In this document: positions 20,809-30,627 of the stretch, one piece after another
How the letters are laid out: the number at the start of each line of letters is the position of its first letter
Numbering within the stretch: the stretch's first letter is position 1
NCBI GenBank assembly: GCA_028712895.1
Contig: JAQTPL010000005.1
Location: 1-64,000 of the forward strand
DNA from: a bacterium
GTDB lineage: Bacteria > CAYTYR01 > UBA6262
Reading direction: 5' to 3'
Length of the DNA stretch: 64,000 nt
Program-made: the position numbers and the translations under genes
The notes under the pieces: generated by a model
What the model was told of the DNA's origin: nothing
What the model saw: the letters and a program-made list of their open reading frames with translations, nothing else
Database searches by the model: none

Positions 20809-20837
20809 ACATTTGCTAAAACAGCGAGTGTTTTTTT
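20809..20837 (+). terminator. Rho-independent terminator downstream of rnpB
   Basis: ACATTTGCT-AAAAC-AGCGAGTGT (9 pairs, two G-U) then T7ATTTT. Confidence 0.8.
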
Positions 20838-20977
20838 ATTTTAGCGGAGTTTATCCCCGCCTAAGCTTTTGTGGCGGATAAAAGACTCACTCTAGAGACT
20901 TAATCTGGGAGTATAAGAATTAGGAAATCCGCAAAAACGAATTCGCATATCATATGTTGGGAGAATAAAAATATCAA

Positions 20978-21538
20978 ATGAATAACACCAGATTAACATT
21001 CACCGAATCATTCAAAATAATAAAACAACAATTCGAGGGTCTTGTTACTGGAATAGATGGTGAACCTTATATGCCTCCTGGAATCCCTAATTTTGACGAT
21101 GAAAAGTTAGGAATTGGCTTTTTCCGAGGCCAGTTCAAAGATAACCGCTTAGATAATCTAACAATACCAAGAACTTATTTTGGACGTTCAGAATTAAACA
21201 ATATTTCATTCAAAAATACCGATCTTAACGAATCGCGAATGTGCTGGAATGATTGGGCTGAATGTGATTTCTCTGAGTCTAGTCTTAAATGTTGCGATTT
21301 GCGAAATTCTATTTTCAAAGACTGTAGTTTTAAAAATGCTAATCTTGAGGATGCTGATTTACGCCATGCTACTTTTGAAAATTGCGATTTTTCCGGTGCA
21401 TCCATGAAGGGCACAAAAATAAAAAAGGCATCTGGTATACTCACGAGGTTTTCTCCTAAAACAATTAAGACAGATAAAAAACAAAACTTGGAAATCGATT
21501 GGCAAAAAGAAAATGGGCCAGAAGCACCCGGCGGCTGA
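20978..21538 (+). CDS. Pentapeptide-repeat protein
   Basis: NISFKNTDLNESRM...CDLRNSIFKDCSFKNANLEDADLRHATFENCDFSGASMKG. Confidence 0.85.
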   Translation: MNNTRLTFTESFKIIKQQFEGLVTGIDGEPYMPPGIPNFDDEKLGIGFFRGQFKDNRLDNLTIPRTYFGRSELNNISFKNTDLNESRMCWNDWAECDFSESSLKCCDLRNSIFKDCSFKNANLEDADLRHATFENCDFSGASMKGTKIKKASGILTRFSPKTIKTDKKQNLEIDWQKENGPEAPGG

Positions 21539-21610
21539 AAGGCTAAAGGGGCGGAGTTGGGTAATAAGGTTATTAAAATGTTTAACTGATCTATTAATAA
21601 GAGGGAAATA

Positions 21611-22153
21611 ATGATAAAAAGAAAAATATCAGCTGCCGCAATTGAAAAAGAACCATACATTGTATGGAATGCATATATTGATCTGTTAGCAATGGAAGAT
21701 GAAGCAAAATTGTCAGAAATATAAAAAATAGCGCAACATGCATTTTAGTATGAATCTGAAATTCAAAATGGTGGACATTTGCAATATTTTGAAAACAAAA
21801 GGAAGAAAGACTACTCTGAAGTAATAAACGCATTAAAAACAATTGGCGCAAATAAACATGCAGAAGTACTGGAAAAAGCTGAAAATGAATTTAGAAAGAA
21901 AAATAGGAAAATGATCGAATCTGTAGAGGAATATGTTGAAATTGCATTAGAAGGCGAGTCGTTAGAAATAAATATCATACCGGAGGTAATAATGAGTCTA
22001 GAATGGCTATTTACAATGATGATATTCTTTAGTGGATATCTATTTTTTAAGCATCCTCAAACAACGACCGCGTCATTAATCTTTCGTATAACTCTTTTAG
22101 CAGTAGGAGTAGTTGGTCTGATTGCGATAAAAATAATTAAGAAAAATAATTAG
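21611..22153 (+). pseudogene. DMP19/DUF4375-family gene interrupted by two in-frame stops (TAA 21722-21724, TAG 21746-21748)
   Basis: Continuous frame: MIKRKISAAAIEKEPYIVWNAYIDLLAMEDEAKLSEI*KIAQHAF*YESEIQNGGHLQYFENKRKKDYSEVINALKTIGANKHAEVLEKAE; last part may be a separate small membrane ORF (GGAGG then ATG within the same frame). Confidence 0.75.
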
Positions 22154-22211
22154 GTGACCCAAACATTTAGTAGTAATTAAAGTGTCGGAGGGAGTCAGGT
22201 GATAAAGTTTA

Positions 22212-22236
22212 ACAGCTCACTTTAGCCGTGAGCTGT
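22212..22236 (+). other. Perfect 9-bp hairpin
   Basis: ACAGCTCAC-TTTAGCC-GTGAGCTGT. Confidence 0.7.
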
Positions 22237-22297
22237 ATATTTGAAGAGGCACAAAAAGCGAAATTGCATATTATATATTTGGCCATATGGAGGGATA

Positions 22298-22912
22298 ATG
22301 GGAATTTTTAATATCTTCCGAAAACGGATAGAGTCTCCACATATTCCTGCTGGGACGGGGATTTTGTCTATTCTATTTGGAGAAACAACAGAATTAGAAA
22401 ATCAATTCAAAGAAGACGTTTCAATTTATGGTGAAACCGGTATAACCGTTCACTCCTATAGAGTATCGAGTACCCAGGAAATAAGTGATCTTTTGTCTTC
22501 ACAAAGACCAGGTCTTTTTCATTTACTTGCAACATTTACGAATAGAGGTTCACTTATTGATTCAATGGGTAAGGAAATATTCTTAAATGATTTAATGAAG
22601 CTAGGAGAATCAAGAGGGGTTCGGTTATTTATCATAGCCAGTGAGAATAATTTTAATAATATAAAGGAACATATTTACAGTTCTCAAATTATGAACTTTC
22701 TAACTATTTTAACTAGAAATAAGCATTTTCCAAGTTTTTTAAGAGGAATTATTTCCGGACTATCCAAGAATCCAAACTTTGCTCTTGCTTATGTGAAATT
22801 GGCTCCCCAACACCAATCAGCACAAGTGGGATTGCCCTTGCCTGGCTCTATCGCTATATGTCCATCCAAAAGTGGAAGAAGCTTAGTGCTATGGTCTGAT
22901 GCACAGCTTTAA
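22298..22912 (+). CDS. Hypothetical protein
   Basis: ORF with AGGG-ATA-ATG start; no family assigned with confidence. Confidence 0.6.
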   Translation: MGIFNIFRKRIESPHIPAGTGILSILFGETTELENQFKEDVSIYGETGITVHSYRVSSTQEISDLLSSQRPGLFHLLATFTNRGSLIDSMGKEIFLNDLMKLGESRGVRLFIIASENNFNNIKEHIYSSQIMNFLTILTRNKHFPSFLRGIISGLSKNPNFALAYVKLAPQHQSAQVGLPLPGSIAICPSKSGRSLVLWSDAQL

Positions 22913-22975
22913 AAAGGAGAATATGCTTCATTAGATAGCGATTTTACAATAAGATTATAAAGATTGATATATTAA

Positions 22976-23011
22976 AACATCTACTAAAATAGTAGGTGTT
23001 TTTTTATTTTT
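22976..23011 (+). terminator. Rho-independent terminator
   Basis: AACATCTACTA-AAA-TAGTAGGTGTT then TTTTTATTTTT. Confidence 0.85.
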
Positions 23012-23040
23012 ACTCCGCGTAATTTAATTAGCAAAAATAC

Positions 23041-23069
23041 TTGACAAGAAAAGCCCAGAGTGATAATAT
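23041..23069 (+). promoter_or_regulatory. sigma70-type promoter of mraZ/dcw operon
   Basis: TTGACA-N17-TAATAT. Confidence 0.75.
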
Positions 23070-23073
23070 CAGA

Positions 23074-23090
23074 GTGGGGAAAAGTGGGGA
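23074..23090 (+). promoter_or_regulatory. Putative MraZ boxes
   Basis: GTGGGGAAAA GTGGGGAAAA: TGGGG direct repeats spaced 10 bp just downstream of the -10. Confidence 0.75.
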
Positions 23091-23095
23091 AAAAG

Positions 23096-23125
23096 AGCTC
23101 GTAGTTCGTAGCTCATAGCTCGTAG
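23096..23125. repeat. Word repeat AGCTACG family, opposite orientation, single arm (D3)
   Basis: gagctcgtagttcgtagctcatagctcgtag, near reverse complement of D1/D2 right arm. Confidence 0.75.
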
Positions 23126-23150
23126 TAAAAACTAAGATAAAGGAAAGATA

Positions 23151-23579
23151 ATGTTCATTGGGCAGTACGAACATGCGTTAGATGAAAAAAATAGGTTGTT
23201 TATCCCGGCAAAATTCCGGCACGGGCAACAGGAATTTATCGTCACCCGCGGCTTGGAGAGTTGCTTGTTTTTATTTACTAAGGAATCGTGGCAGCAGATA
23301 ACCGAAAAGCTGAATGCCTTGCCCCTGACCAAGCACGAAGCCAGGTCTTTCATCAGGCTCTTTGCCTCCGGTGCCCAGGACTGCGAAGTGGACGACCAGG
23401 GCCGGATCCTGGTCCCTAAGATCCTTAAAGAATATGCCGCTATCGGAAAAAAGGTCACTGTCATTGGTGTAATGAACAGGATTGAGATCTGGGACACCCA
23501 AAAATGGAACAAGTTCTATAAAACAACTAAACCAAAATATGAACATATAGCTGAAAAACTGACCGATTTGGGAATTTAA
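23151..23579 (+). CDS. mraZ: Transcriptional regulator MraZ
   Basis: MFIGQYEHALDEKNRLFIPAKFR; first gene of dcw cluster. Confidence 0.97.
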   Translation: MFIGQYEHALDEKNRLFIPAKFRHGQQEFIVTRGLESCLFLFTKESWQQITEKLNALPLTKHEARSFIRLFASGAQDCEVDDQGRILVPKILKEYAAIGKKVTVIGVMNRIEIWDTQKWNKFYKTTKPKYEHIAEKLTDLGI

Positions 23580-23589
23580 GGTCTATCTT

Positions 23590-24537
23590 ATGTTAAAAAG
23601 ACAGTATCATCAGCCTGTTATGCTTAAAGAAGCCATTATGCTGCTGGATATCAAAAAAGGCGGCATATATGTAGATGCTACTCTTGGAGGTGGTGGTCAT
23701 GCGCAAAAGGTATTGGAAGAAATCGGTAGTCATGGCACACTTATCGGAATGGATCAAGACCAGGCCGCAATTGAGCATTGCCGGGAGTTATTCCGGAATC
23801 AAAAAAATATCATCCTGGAACAAGCTAACTTTAGAGACCTTTCCAGAATCCTTGATCAAAGAAAGATCAAAGAAATAGACGGTATACTATTTGATTTAGG
23901 AGTTTCCAGCTACCAGCTGGAAACCGCTGAGCGGGGTTTCAGTTTTAGCCAGGACGGCCCTTTAGATATGCGTATGGACCGTAGCCAGGGATTGACCGCT
24001 GCTGACCTGGTAAATTCGATAGGCTTGAAAGATTTAGCGCAGGTCATCGAGGATTACGGCGAGGAGCGGTGGGCCAAAAAAATCGCCAGGAATATTGTCT
24101 CAGCCAGGGAACACTGTCGCATTGATTCAACATCTGCATTAGCTGATATCGTCGCGGGCAGTATCCCCAGGAGCAAATGGCCTGACAATATTCACCCGGC
24201 GACCAGGACCTTCCAGGCTCTACGCATTACAGTTAATAATGAACTTTCGGTCTTAAAGCCGGCTTTATCAACAGCTATAAGATTTTTAAAAAATAGGGGC
24301 AGGATCGTGGTCATCTCTTTCCATTCCCTGGAGGACAGGATCGTAAAGAACACCTTAGTTGATTTTAGCCGGGGCTGTATTTGCCCTCCGAAACTGCCTA
24401 TCTGCGTTTGCGGCCATACCGCCGAGATCAGGATCCTGACCAAGAAGCCGTTACAGGCCCAGGATGAAGAAATAGTAAGTAATCCCCGGTCGCGGAGTGC
24501 TAAGATGCGGGCGGGGGAAAGAATAGCCAATGGCTAA
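23590..24537 (+). CDS. rsmH: 16S rRNA (cytosine1402-N4)-methyltransferase
   Basis: HQPVMLKEA, VDATLGGGGHA, GPLDMRMD, NPRSRSAKMRAGER. Confidence 0.97.
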   Translation: MLKRQYHQPVMLKEAIMLLDIKKGGIYVDATLGGGGHAQKVLEEIGSHGTLIGMDQDQAAIEHCRELFRNQKNIILEQANFRDLSRILDQRKIKEIDGILFDLGVSSYQLETAERGFSFSQDGPLDMRMDRSQGLTAADLVNSIGLKDLAQVIEDYGEERWAKKIARNIVSAREHCRIDSTSALADIVAGSIPRSKWPDNIHPATRTFQALRITVNNELSVLKPALSTAIRFLKNRGRIVVISFHSLEDRIVKNTLVDFSRGCICPPKLPICVCGHTAEIRILTKKPLQAQDEEIVSNPRSRSAKMRAGERIANG

Positions 24538-24814
24538 ACGAAATAATCGCGGCGCCATTCACCGTTTTTTGTTCCTGGTGCTGTTGTTTTGCACAGCGCT
24601 GGCCTATGTGTGGCAGCAGATACAAGTTATGAAAGTTGGTTATGCCATAAACCAGTTGAAAGTGCAGATCGAAGAACGTGAAAATGAAAACCGGTTTTTG
24701 CGCATGAGAATAAGCAATTTAGGCTCACTGGAACGGGTGGAGAAGATAGCTAAAGAACGGTTGAAAATGGTCAATCCGCCACCGGAAAACATTATTTATC
24801 TACCAACCCAATAG
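24530..24814 (+). CDS. ftsL: FtsL-like septum protein
   Basis: Single TM plus coiled coil, position between rsmH and ftsI. Confidence 0.7.
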   Translation: MAKRNNRGAIHRFLFLVLLFCTALAYVWQQIQVMKVGYAINQLKVQIEERENENRFLRMRISNLGSLERVEKIAKERLKMVNPPPENIIYLPTQ

Positions 24815-24825
24815 AGGGGTGATTA

Positions 24826-26526
24826 ATGTACCATAGACGCGCAGCCTTAGTCGCTTTTTGTGTTTTACTGCTTTTCTTTGGCGTGGTATGCCGCCTCTAT
24901 TTTATTCAGGTCCTGCAATACCGTAAATTTGCCGGCTTGAAAGAAAAACAATATATTCAAACTGTCGAAATAAAGCCTAAGCGGGGAACTATTTTTGATT
25001 GCCAGGGCAGGGAATTGGCTTTAAGCGTTGATGTTGATTCGGTATGCGCTTTCCCGCGGCAGATCGAAAATGTCCAGGAAACAGCGGCAAAATTAGCCAA
25101 AGCTCTTGACCTGGACCAGGAAGTGATCAAGGAGAAACTGAAAACTGATAAGTATTTTGTCTGGATCGATCGCAAAATAGACGCAGAGCAAGCCAAGGCG
25201 GTTAAACTATATAAGTTGAAAGGAGTAGGCTTTGTCAAAGAAAGTAAAAGATGTTATCCTGATGAGCATTTGGCCAACCAGTTACTCGGATTTGTTGGTA
25301 TTGATAATGATGGACTGACTGGAATAGAAAAATATTATGATGAGTATATTAAGGGTGAATCAAGTTTTGTTACCCAGGGAAAGGACGCCAAAGGCCGCAG
25401 CGTACTGAACGATACAGAAACCTGTTATAACAGCAGTAATTCAAATGATCTTATCTTGACTATTGATAAAACCATTCAATATATCGCTGAACGTGAGCTA
25501 GATGCGGCCTGGGCCAAATATAGCGGGCGGAATGCCCTGATCATCGTACAAAAAACCAAGACTGGAGAGATCCTGGCTTTAGCCGGCCGGCCTACTTTTT
25601 CTTACCATAAAATAAAGGAAAGCAGCATTAGTGAAATGCGCCTTCGGGCTATCACCGATTTCTATGAACCAGGATCAACCTTTAAGATAATTACCGCAGC
25701 CGCAGCATTAGAAGAAAAGGTCGTAAAACCGGAAGACCGCTATTTTTGCGAAAATGGTTCTTATAAAGTAGGGCCAACAGTGATCAGGGACCATGAAAAA
25801 GAAGGCTGGTTGACCTTTGCCCAGGTTGTAGAGCGTTCCTCCAATATAGGGACGGCCAAAGTTGCTAATAAAATCGGTCGGGATAAGCTGTTTTATTACT
25901 CTAAAATGTTCGGCTTTGGCAGTATGACTGGCATTGGTTTGCCGGGAGAAATTCAGGGGCTGTTGCGCAAACCTAAAGACTGGTCCAGTATTTCACTTGG
26001 CCGTATTTCCTTTGGCCAGGAAATAGGTGTGACTCCGCTGCAGCTGTTGAATGCGGTCAATGCCGTAGCTAACGGCGGGATGTTGATGCAACCGATGATA
26101 GTTAAGGCTATACGTAATAAGCAAGGGACCATAATCAAGGAATATGATCCACAGATAATGAGGAAAGTTATTTCTCCGGAAACAGCCCAGACATTAACCA
26201 CGATCCTGCAAGGCGTAGTTGAGAATGGTACCGGCGCCATGGCCCAGGTAAAAGGCTATGATGTTGCCGGCAAAACAGGAACCGCGCAGAAGATCGATCC
26301 CAGTATCAAGAAATATTCTGATACAAAATATGTGGCCAGTTTTGTCGGTTATTTGCCGGCTGACGATCCGGAAGTAACTATCCTGGTGATTATTGATGAG
26401 CCCAAAGAAATATATTGGGGCGGCAGTGTCTGCGCTCCGGTCTTTGCCAATGTAGCCAGGGATATTATGCGCTATCTCAATATACCGGCAAAAACAACTT
26501 TGTTAGCCAGCAACAAAAAAATATAA
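24826..26526 (+). CDS. ftsI: Penicillin-binding protein / FtsI transpeptidase
   Basis: STFK, SSN, KTGTAQ motifs. Confidence 0.95.
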   Translation: MYHRRAALVAFCVLLLFFGVVCRLYFIQVLQYRKFAGLKEKQYIQTVEIKPKRGTIFDCQGRELALSVDVDSVCAFPRQIENVQETAAKLAKALDLDQEVIKEKLKTDKYFVWIDRKIDAEQAKAVKLYKLKGVGFVKESKRCYPDEHLANQLLGFVGIDNDGLTGIEKYYDEYIKGESSFVTQGKDAKGRSVLNDTETCYNSSNSNDLILTIDKTIQYIAERELDAAWAKYSGRNALIIVQKTKTGEILALAGRPTFSYHKIKESSISEMRLRAITDFYEPGSTFKIITAAAALEEKVVKPEDRYFCENGSYKVGPTVIRDHEKEGWLTFAQVVERSSNIGTAKVANKIGRDKLFYYSKMFGFGSMTGIGLPGEIQGLLRKPKDWSSISLGRISFGQEIGVTPLQLLNAVNAVANGGMLMQPMIVKAIRNKQGTIIKEYDPQIMRKVISPETAQTLTTILQGVVENGTGAMAQVKGYDVAGKTGTAQKIDPSIKKYSDTKYVASFVGYLPADDPEVTILVIIDEPKEIYWGGSVCAPVFANVARDIMRYLNIPAKTTLLASNKKI

Positions 26527-26530
26527 GAAG

Positions 26531-26610
26531 ACGAATTACTCGAATTATAGCGAATATCACGAATAAAAACCATCCATTCGCGTAATTAGCTGTCATTCGA
26601 GACATTCGCA
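26531..26610. repeat. Word-hairpin repeat, ATTCG family (B2)
   Basis: cgaattactcgaattatagcgaatatcacgaat ... attcgcgtaattagctgtcattcgagacattcgc. Confidence 0.8.
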
Positions 26611-26623
26611 AAAGGATTTTAGC

Positions 26624-28120
26624 ATGTTACTCAGGGAAGTATTAGCGATAATTGATGTACAGCACATCAGCGGCACGGTTGATAGCGTTGAAGTAAATGG
26701 GGTCACCTACGATTCCCGCAAAGTTCAGAATAAGCATAATCGCTATATATTTGTCTGCATTGAAGGCTTCAAGGAAAGCGGCACTAAATATATCGCTCAG
26801 GCCTTGGAAAAGGGAGCAGTGGCCATTGTCAGCCAGGAAAAACCAGCTATGGATATTAAAGTGCCTTTTATCCAGGTAGATAATGCCAGAAGCGCTTTAG
26901 CCAAAATAGCGGCCAAAATATACAATTACCCTTCTGATAAACTCAAAGTGATTGGCATCACCGGTACTAATGGCAAAACTACGATCACCTATCTGCTGGA
27001 GGCCATTTTACAGGAACATGGGCAGCATACCGGTGTCTTAGGAACTATAGAATACCGTCTTGGCCAGAAAGTCCTGCCAGCGCCAACCACCACCCCCCAG
27101 GCTAGCGATTTGCAGGAATTTCTGGCTGAGATGGTTAAACAAAAGTTTGATTATGTGGTAATGGAAGTGTCTTCCCATGCTTTGGAATTGAATCGGACAG
27201 AGGGGTGTGAATATGATACCGCTGTTTTTACAAACCTGACCAGGGATCACCTTGATTTTCATAAAGATTTTGAACATTATCTGGCTGCCAAAGCCAAGCT
27301 CTTTACCGGTTTAGGCAGTAACCAGCGCAAAAAAAGTAAAACTAGTGCCGTGATCAATATCGATGACCCAGCCGGGGCTAAAATAGTGCAGCTGATCCCG
27401 GCAGGAGTAGAAGTATTTACTTATGGATTTAATGAAAAGAATGCTTTCTTAAAGGGCGAGGAAATTGCCCTGTTTCCTGGAAAAACAACTTTTTCATGCT
27501 TGATAAACCAAAAAAAGTATCAAGTCCAGCTAAACCTGACTGGCAAGCATAATGCCTATAATGCTTTGGCGGCGATCGGGACAGCTATTAGCCAGGGAAT
27601 CCCGCCGGAAACGATCCTAAAGGGATTAGCCAAAGTCAATTCTGTGCCGGGGAGATTTGAACTCGTGGAATGTGGACAAAAGTTCACTGTTGTGGTAGAC
27701 TATGCCCATACAGATGACGCCTTATATAATGTCCTGACCGCTGCCCGGGAATTGCATCCGAAAAGATTGATCACTGTTTTTGGGGCTGGCGGTGACCGTG
27801 ACCGCTTTAAACGTCCCTTAATGGGCCAGGTGGCAGCTACGCTCAGCGATTATTGTATTGTCACCAGCGATAATCCACGCAGCGAGGACCCAGAAAAGAT
27901 CGCTCTGGATATAGAGATCGGGATCAAGAAAGCAGGCAAGACTAATTATAGTATTATTATTGACCGGCACGAGGCCTTAGTCAAAGCGTTGGAAATGGCT
28001 GAGCCAGGTGATTTGGTCATGATCGCGGGGAAAGGGCATGAAAATTACCAGATCTTCAAGGACAAGGTGATCCATTGCGATGACCGGGAAACAGCCAGGA
28101 AAATCTTAAAGAAGCGTTGA
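26624..28120 (+). CDS. murE: UDP-MurNAc-L-Ala-D-Glu ligase (MurE)
   Basis: GITGTNGKTT; DNPRSEDP motif suggesting diaminopimelate type. Confidence 0.95.
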   Translation: MLLREVLAIIDVQHISGTVDSVEVNGVTYDSRKVQNKHNRYIFVCIEGFKESGTKYIAQALEKGAVAIVSQEKPAMDIKVPFIQVDNARSALAKIAAKIYNYPSDKLKVIGITGTNGKTTITYLLEAILQEHGQHTGVLGTIEYRLGQKVLPAPTTTPQASDLQEFLAEMVKQKFDYVVMEVSSHALELNRTEGCEYDTAVFTNLTRDHLDFHKDFEHYLAAKAKLFTGLGSNQRKKSKTSAVINIDDPAGAKIVQLIPAGVEVFTYGFNEKNAFLKGEEIALFPGKTTFSCLINQKKYQVQLNLTGKHNAYNALAAIGTAISQGIPPETILKGLAKVNSVPGRFELVECGQKFTVVVDYAHTDDALYNVLTAARELHPKRLITVFGAGGDRDRFKRPLMGQVAATLSDYCIVTSDNPRSEDPEKIALDIEIGIKKAGKTNYSIIIDRHEALVKALEMAEPGDLVMIAGKGHENYQIFKDKVIHCDDRETARKILKKR

Positions 28121-28130
28121 GAATAATTGG

Positions 28131-29525
28131 ATGGAAAATATATCATTAGGTGAGATAATAAAAGCTACCAGCGGCACTTTATTAAAAGGAAGTGCCGCTC
28201 TTTATTTGCCTGATATTTGTACCGACACCAGGGCGATAAAAAAAGGAAATACCTTCCTGGCGCTTAAAGGGCCGAATTTCAACGCCAATGACTTATTGGC
28301 AGAAGCCGTGAAAAAGGGAGCCGCCGGAGTGATCTGTGAAAAGAAACCCGCTCCAGCCTTACTGCGCAAAGTGCGTTTTGCTATTGTGGTCAAGAATAGT
28401 TTAGCCGCCTTGCAGCAGATCGCCGGTGCCTATCGCGGCAAATTCGATATACCAGTGATCGCTATCACGGGATCCAATGGCAAAACAACCACCAAGGAAA
28501 TGATCGGGAAAATATTATCCCGCTGTTTTCGCACCCTGGTGACACCCGGGAATCTAAATAACCAGATTGGCCTACCCCTAACCCTCTTACAGTTGCGCCA
28601 GGATCATCAGGCTGCGGTCTTGGAACTCGGGACGTCGGCTTTAGGAGAAATAGACACGTTAGCCAGGATCGCTAAACCTACTATCGGTGTGATCACCTGC
28701 ATTGGACATTCCCACCTGCAGGGACTCAAGAACTTGTCTACCGTATTGCGCGCAAAAATGGAGCTGATCGATAATTTGGGGCCAGCCGGTACCGCTGTCA
28801 TGAACAATGATGATCATTGGTTGCGAAAAAAGCTGCCCGGCATTACTAGCCAGGTGGTAACTTTCGGAGTGATACATAAGTCTGATGTAACAGCGCATAG
28901 AATAGCCAGCCAGCCTGACAAAAATAAAATAATATTTACCCTGGGCCAAAAGGCACAAAGACGGAAAGTTACCCTTAATATATTGGGAAAACATAATGTA
29001 TATAATGCCCTGGCTGCTGCAGGGACAGGACTGGCATTAGGGATACCGCTGGCCGATATCGTAAAAGGATTGTCCAGCTTTCACGCTGTATCCGGCCGCA
29101 TGAAAATGGTGAAGAAAAAAGGAATAACTATCCTTGATGACAGTTACAATGCTAACCCGGATTCCATGAAAGCAGCCTTACTTACCCTGGAAAGCTTTAG
29201 CTGTAATAGGAGAAAGATCGCTGTTTTGGGAGATATGCTGGAACTGGGGCAGGAAAGCGGCAATAAACACTGGGAAATAGGGGAATTTATTGGACAATTG
29301 GGTCTCGATATGCTATATACAATAGGACCGCAAAGCCAGCTCTTAGCCCAGGCAGCCCTGCAATCTGGCCTATCCCTGGAAAAGATCAATCGTTTTAGTA
29401 CTGGCCAGGAGCAATTGCTAGTACGTTCCCTAAAAGCCAATATGCGTCGCAGGGACATTATGTTATTTAAGGCTTCCCATGGCATGTGTTTGGAAAAAAT
29501 AGTAGCCAGTATTTTAGACAAGTAG
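28131..29525 (+). CDS. murF: UDP-MurNAc-tripeptide-D-Ala-D-Ala ligase
   Basis: [24 protein letters not shown]. Confidence 0.96.
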   Translation: MENISLGEIIKATSGTLLKGSAALYLPDICTDTRAIKKGNTFLALKGPNFNANDLLAEAVKKGAAGVICEKKPAPALLRKVRFAIVVKNSLAALQQIAGAYRGKFDIPVIAITGSNGKTTTKEMIGKILSRCFRTLVTPGNLNNQIGLPLTLLQLRQDHQAAVLELGTSALGEIDTLARIAKPTIGVITCIGHSHLQGLKNLSTVLRAKMELIDNLGPAGTAVMNNDDHWLRKKLPGITSQVVTFGVIHKSDVTAHRIASQPDKNKIIFTLGQKAQRRKVTLNILGKHNVYNALAAAGTGLALGIPLADIVKGLSSFHAVSGRMKMVKKKGITILDDSYNANPDSMKAALLTLESFSCNRRKIAVLGDMLELGQESGNKHWEIGEFIGQLGLDMLYTIGPQSQLLAQAALQSGLSLEKINRFSTGQEQLLVRSLKANMRRRDIMLFKASHGMCLEKIVASILDK

Positions 29526-29533
29526 AGGGTGGA

Positions 29534-30613
29534 ATGTTCTATCATCTCCTGTATCCATTGCATAACATCTTCAGTCCATTTAATATTTTCCAATATATCA
29601 CTTTCCGGTCAGTAGGGGCAGCTTTGACCGCCCTGGTGGTCAGCCTGTTCATCACCCCTGGTGTCATCCGCAAGTTAAGGAATTTCCATATCGGACAGCA
29701 TATCCGCGTAGATGGTCCGCAAACACATTTAAAAAAAGAAGGAACCCCGACCATGGGTGGGGTCATTATCCTGGTTTCCATGCTCTTCAGTACTTTGTTA
29801 TGGGCCCGCCTCAACAATCGTTTTATTATTATTGGTATTTTCTCCGCGCTGTGGCTGGGACTGCTTGGGTTTTATGATGATTACCTTAAACTGGTGAAAA
29901 GAAATCCACGGGGCTTGTCTGCTAATTATAAATTATTGGGACAAGTCGTCCTGGCTTTGATCGTGGCCTGTTATTTATACCTGTTCCCGGTAAATTCATT
30001 TTATACGACCAAAGTGAATGTGCCGCTGATCAAGATGCTCAATTTAGGCATTTTGTATATCCCTTTTGTGGTCCTGATGATCGTGGGTGCTTCAAATGCC
30101 GTTAATCTCACCGATGGCCTGGATGGACTGGCTATCGGCAATATTATTTTTGCAGCATTGACCTATGCGGTTCTGACTTATGTTGCCGGTAACTTTAAAT
30201 TTGCCTCATACCTGAAAATTATTTATGCTCCGGGGACCGGAGAGCTTACTGTATTACTAGCGGCCATGATCGGGGCCGGCCTGGGCTTCCTTTGGTACAA
30301 TGCCTATCCAGCCGAGATCTTCATGGGGGATACTGGTTCTCTCTTCCTGGGCGGTACCTTGGGAGTGGTGGCAGTATGCATCAAACATGAAGTATTACTG
30401 GGTGTGGTTGGCGGTATTTTTGTGCTTGAAGCGTTATCTGTTATCCTGCAAGTTGGTTCATTCCGGTTGCGGGCCAAACGTATCTTTAAGATGGCTCCGA
30501 TCCATCATCACTTTGAGTTAAAAGGCTGGTCTGAACCGAAAGTAGTAGTCAGGTTTTGGATCGTCGGTATTATTCTGGCCTTCCTGGCCATTGCCACTTT
30601 AAAGCTAAGATAA
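29534..30613 (+). CDS. mraY: Phospho-MurNAc-pentapeptide transferase
   Basis: [36 protein letters not shown] 29534 preferred. Confidence 0.97.
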   Translation: MFYHLLYPLHNIFSPFNIFQYITFRSVGAALTALVVSLFITPGVIRKLRNFHIGQHIRVDGPQTHLKKEGTPTMGGVIILVSMLFSTLLWARLNNRFIIIGIFSALWLGLLGFYDDYLKLVKRNPRGLSANYKLLGQVVLALIVACYLYLFPVNSFYTTKVNVPLIKMLNLGILYIPFVVLMIVGASNAVNLTDGLDGLAIGNIIFAALTYAVLTYVAGNFKFASYLKIIYAPGTGELTVLLAAMIGAGLGFLWYNAYPAEIFMGDTGSLFLGGTLGVVAVCIKHEVLLGVVGGIFVLEALSVILQVGSFRLRAKRIFKMAPIHHHFELKGWSEPKVVVRFWIVGIILAFLAIATLKLR

Positions 30614-30627
30614 GGATAGAAATATAC

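Noticed and set aside
21611-22153. Stop-codon reassignment (TAA/TAG read through as sense)
   Set aside because: TAA and TAG terminate most other genes in the window; two local stops fit pseudogenisation better.
20844-22975. Prophage, integron or transposon
   Set aside because: No integrase, transposase, attC or terminal repeats recognised; only a small cargo-like gene set.
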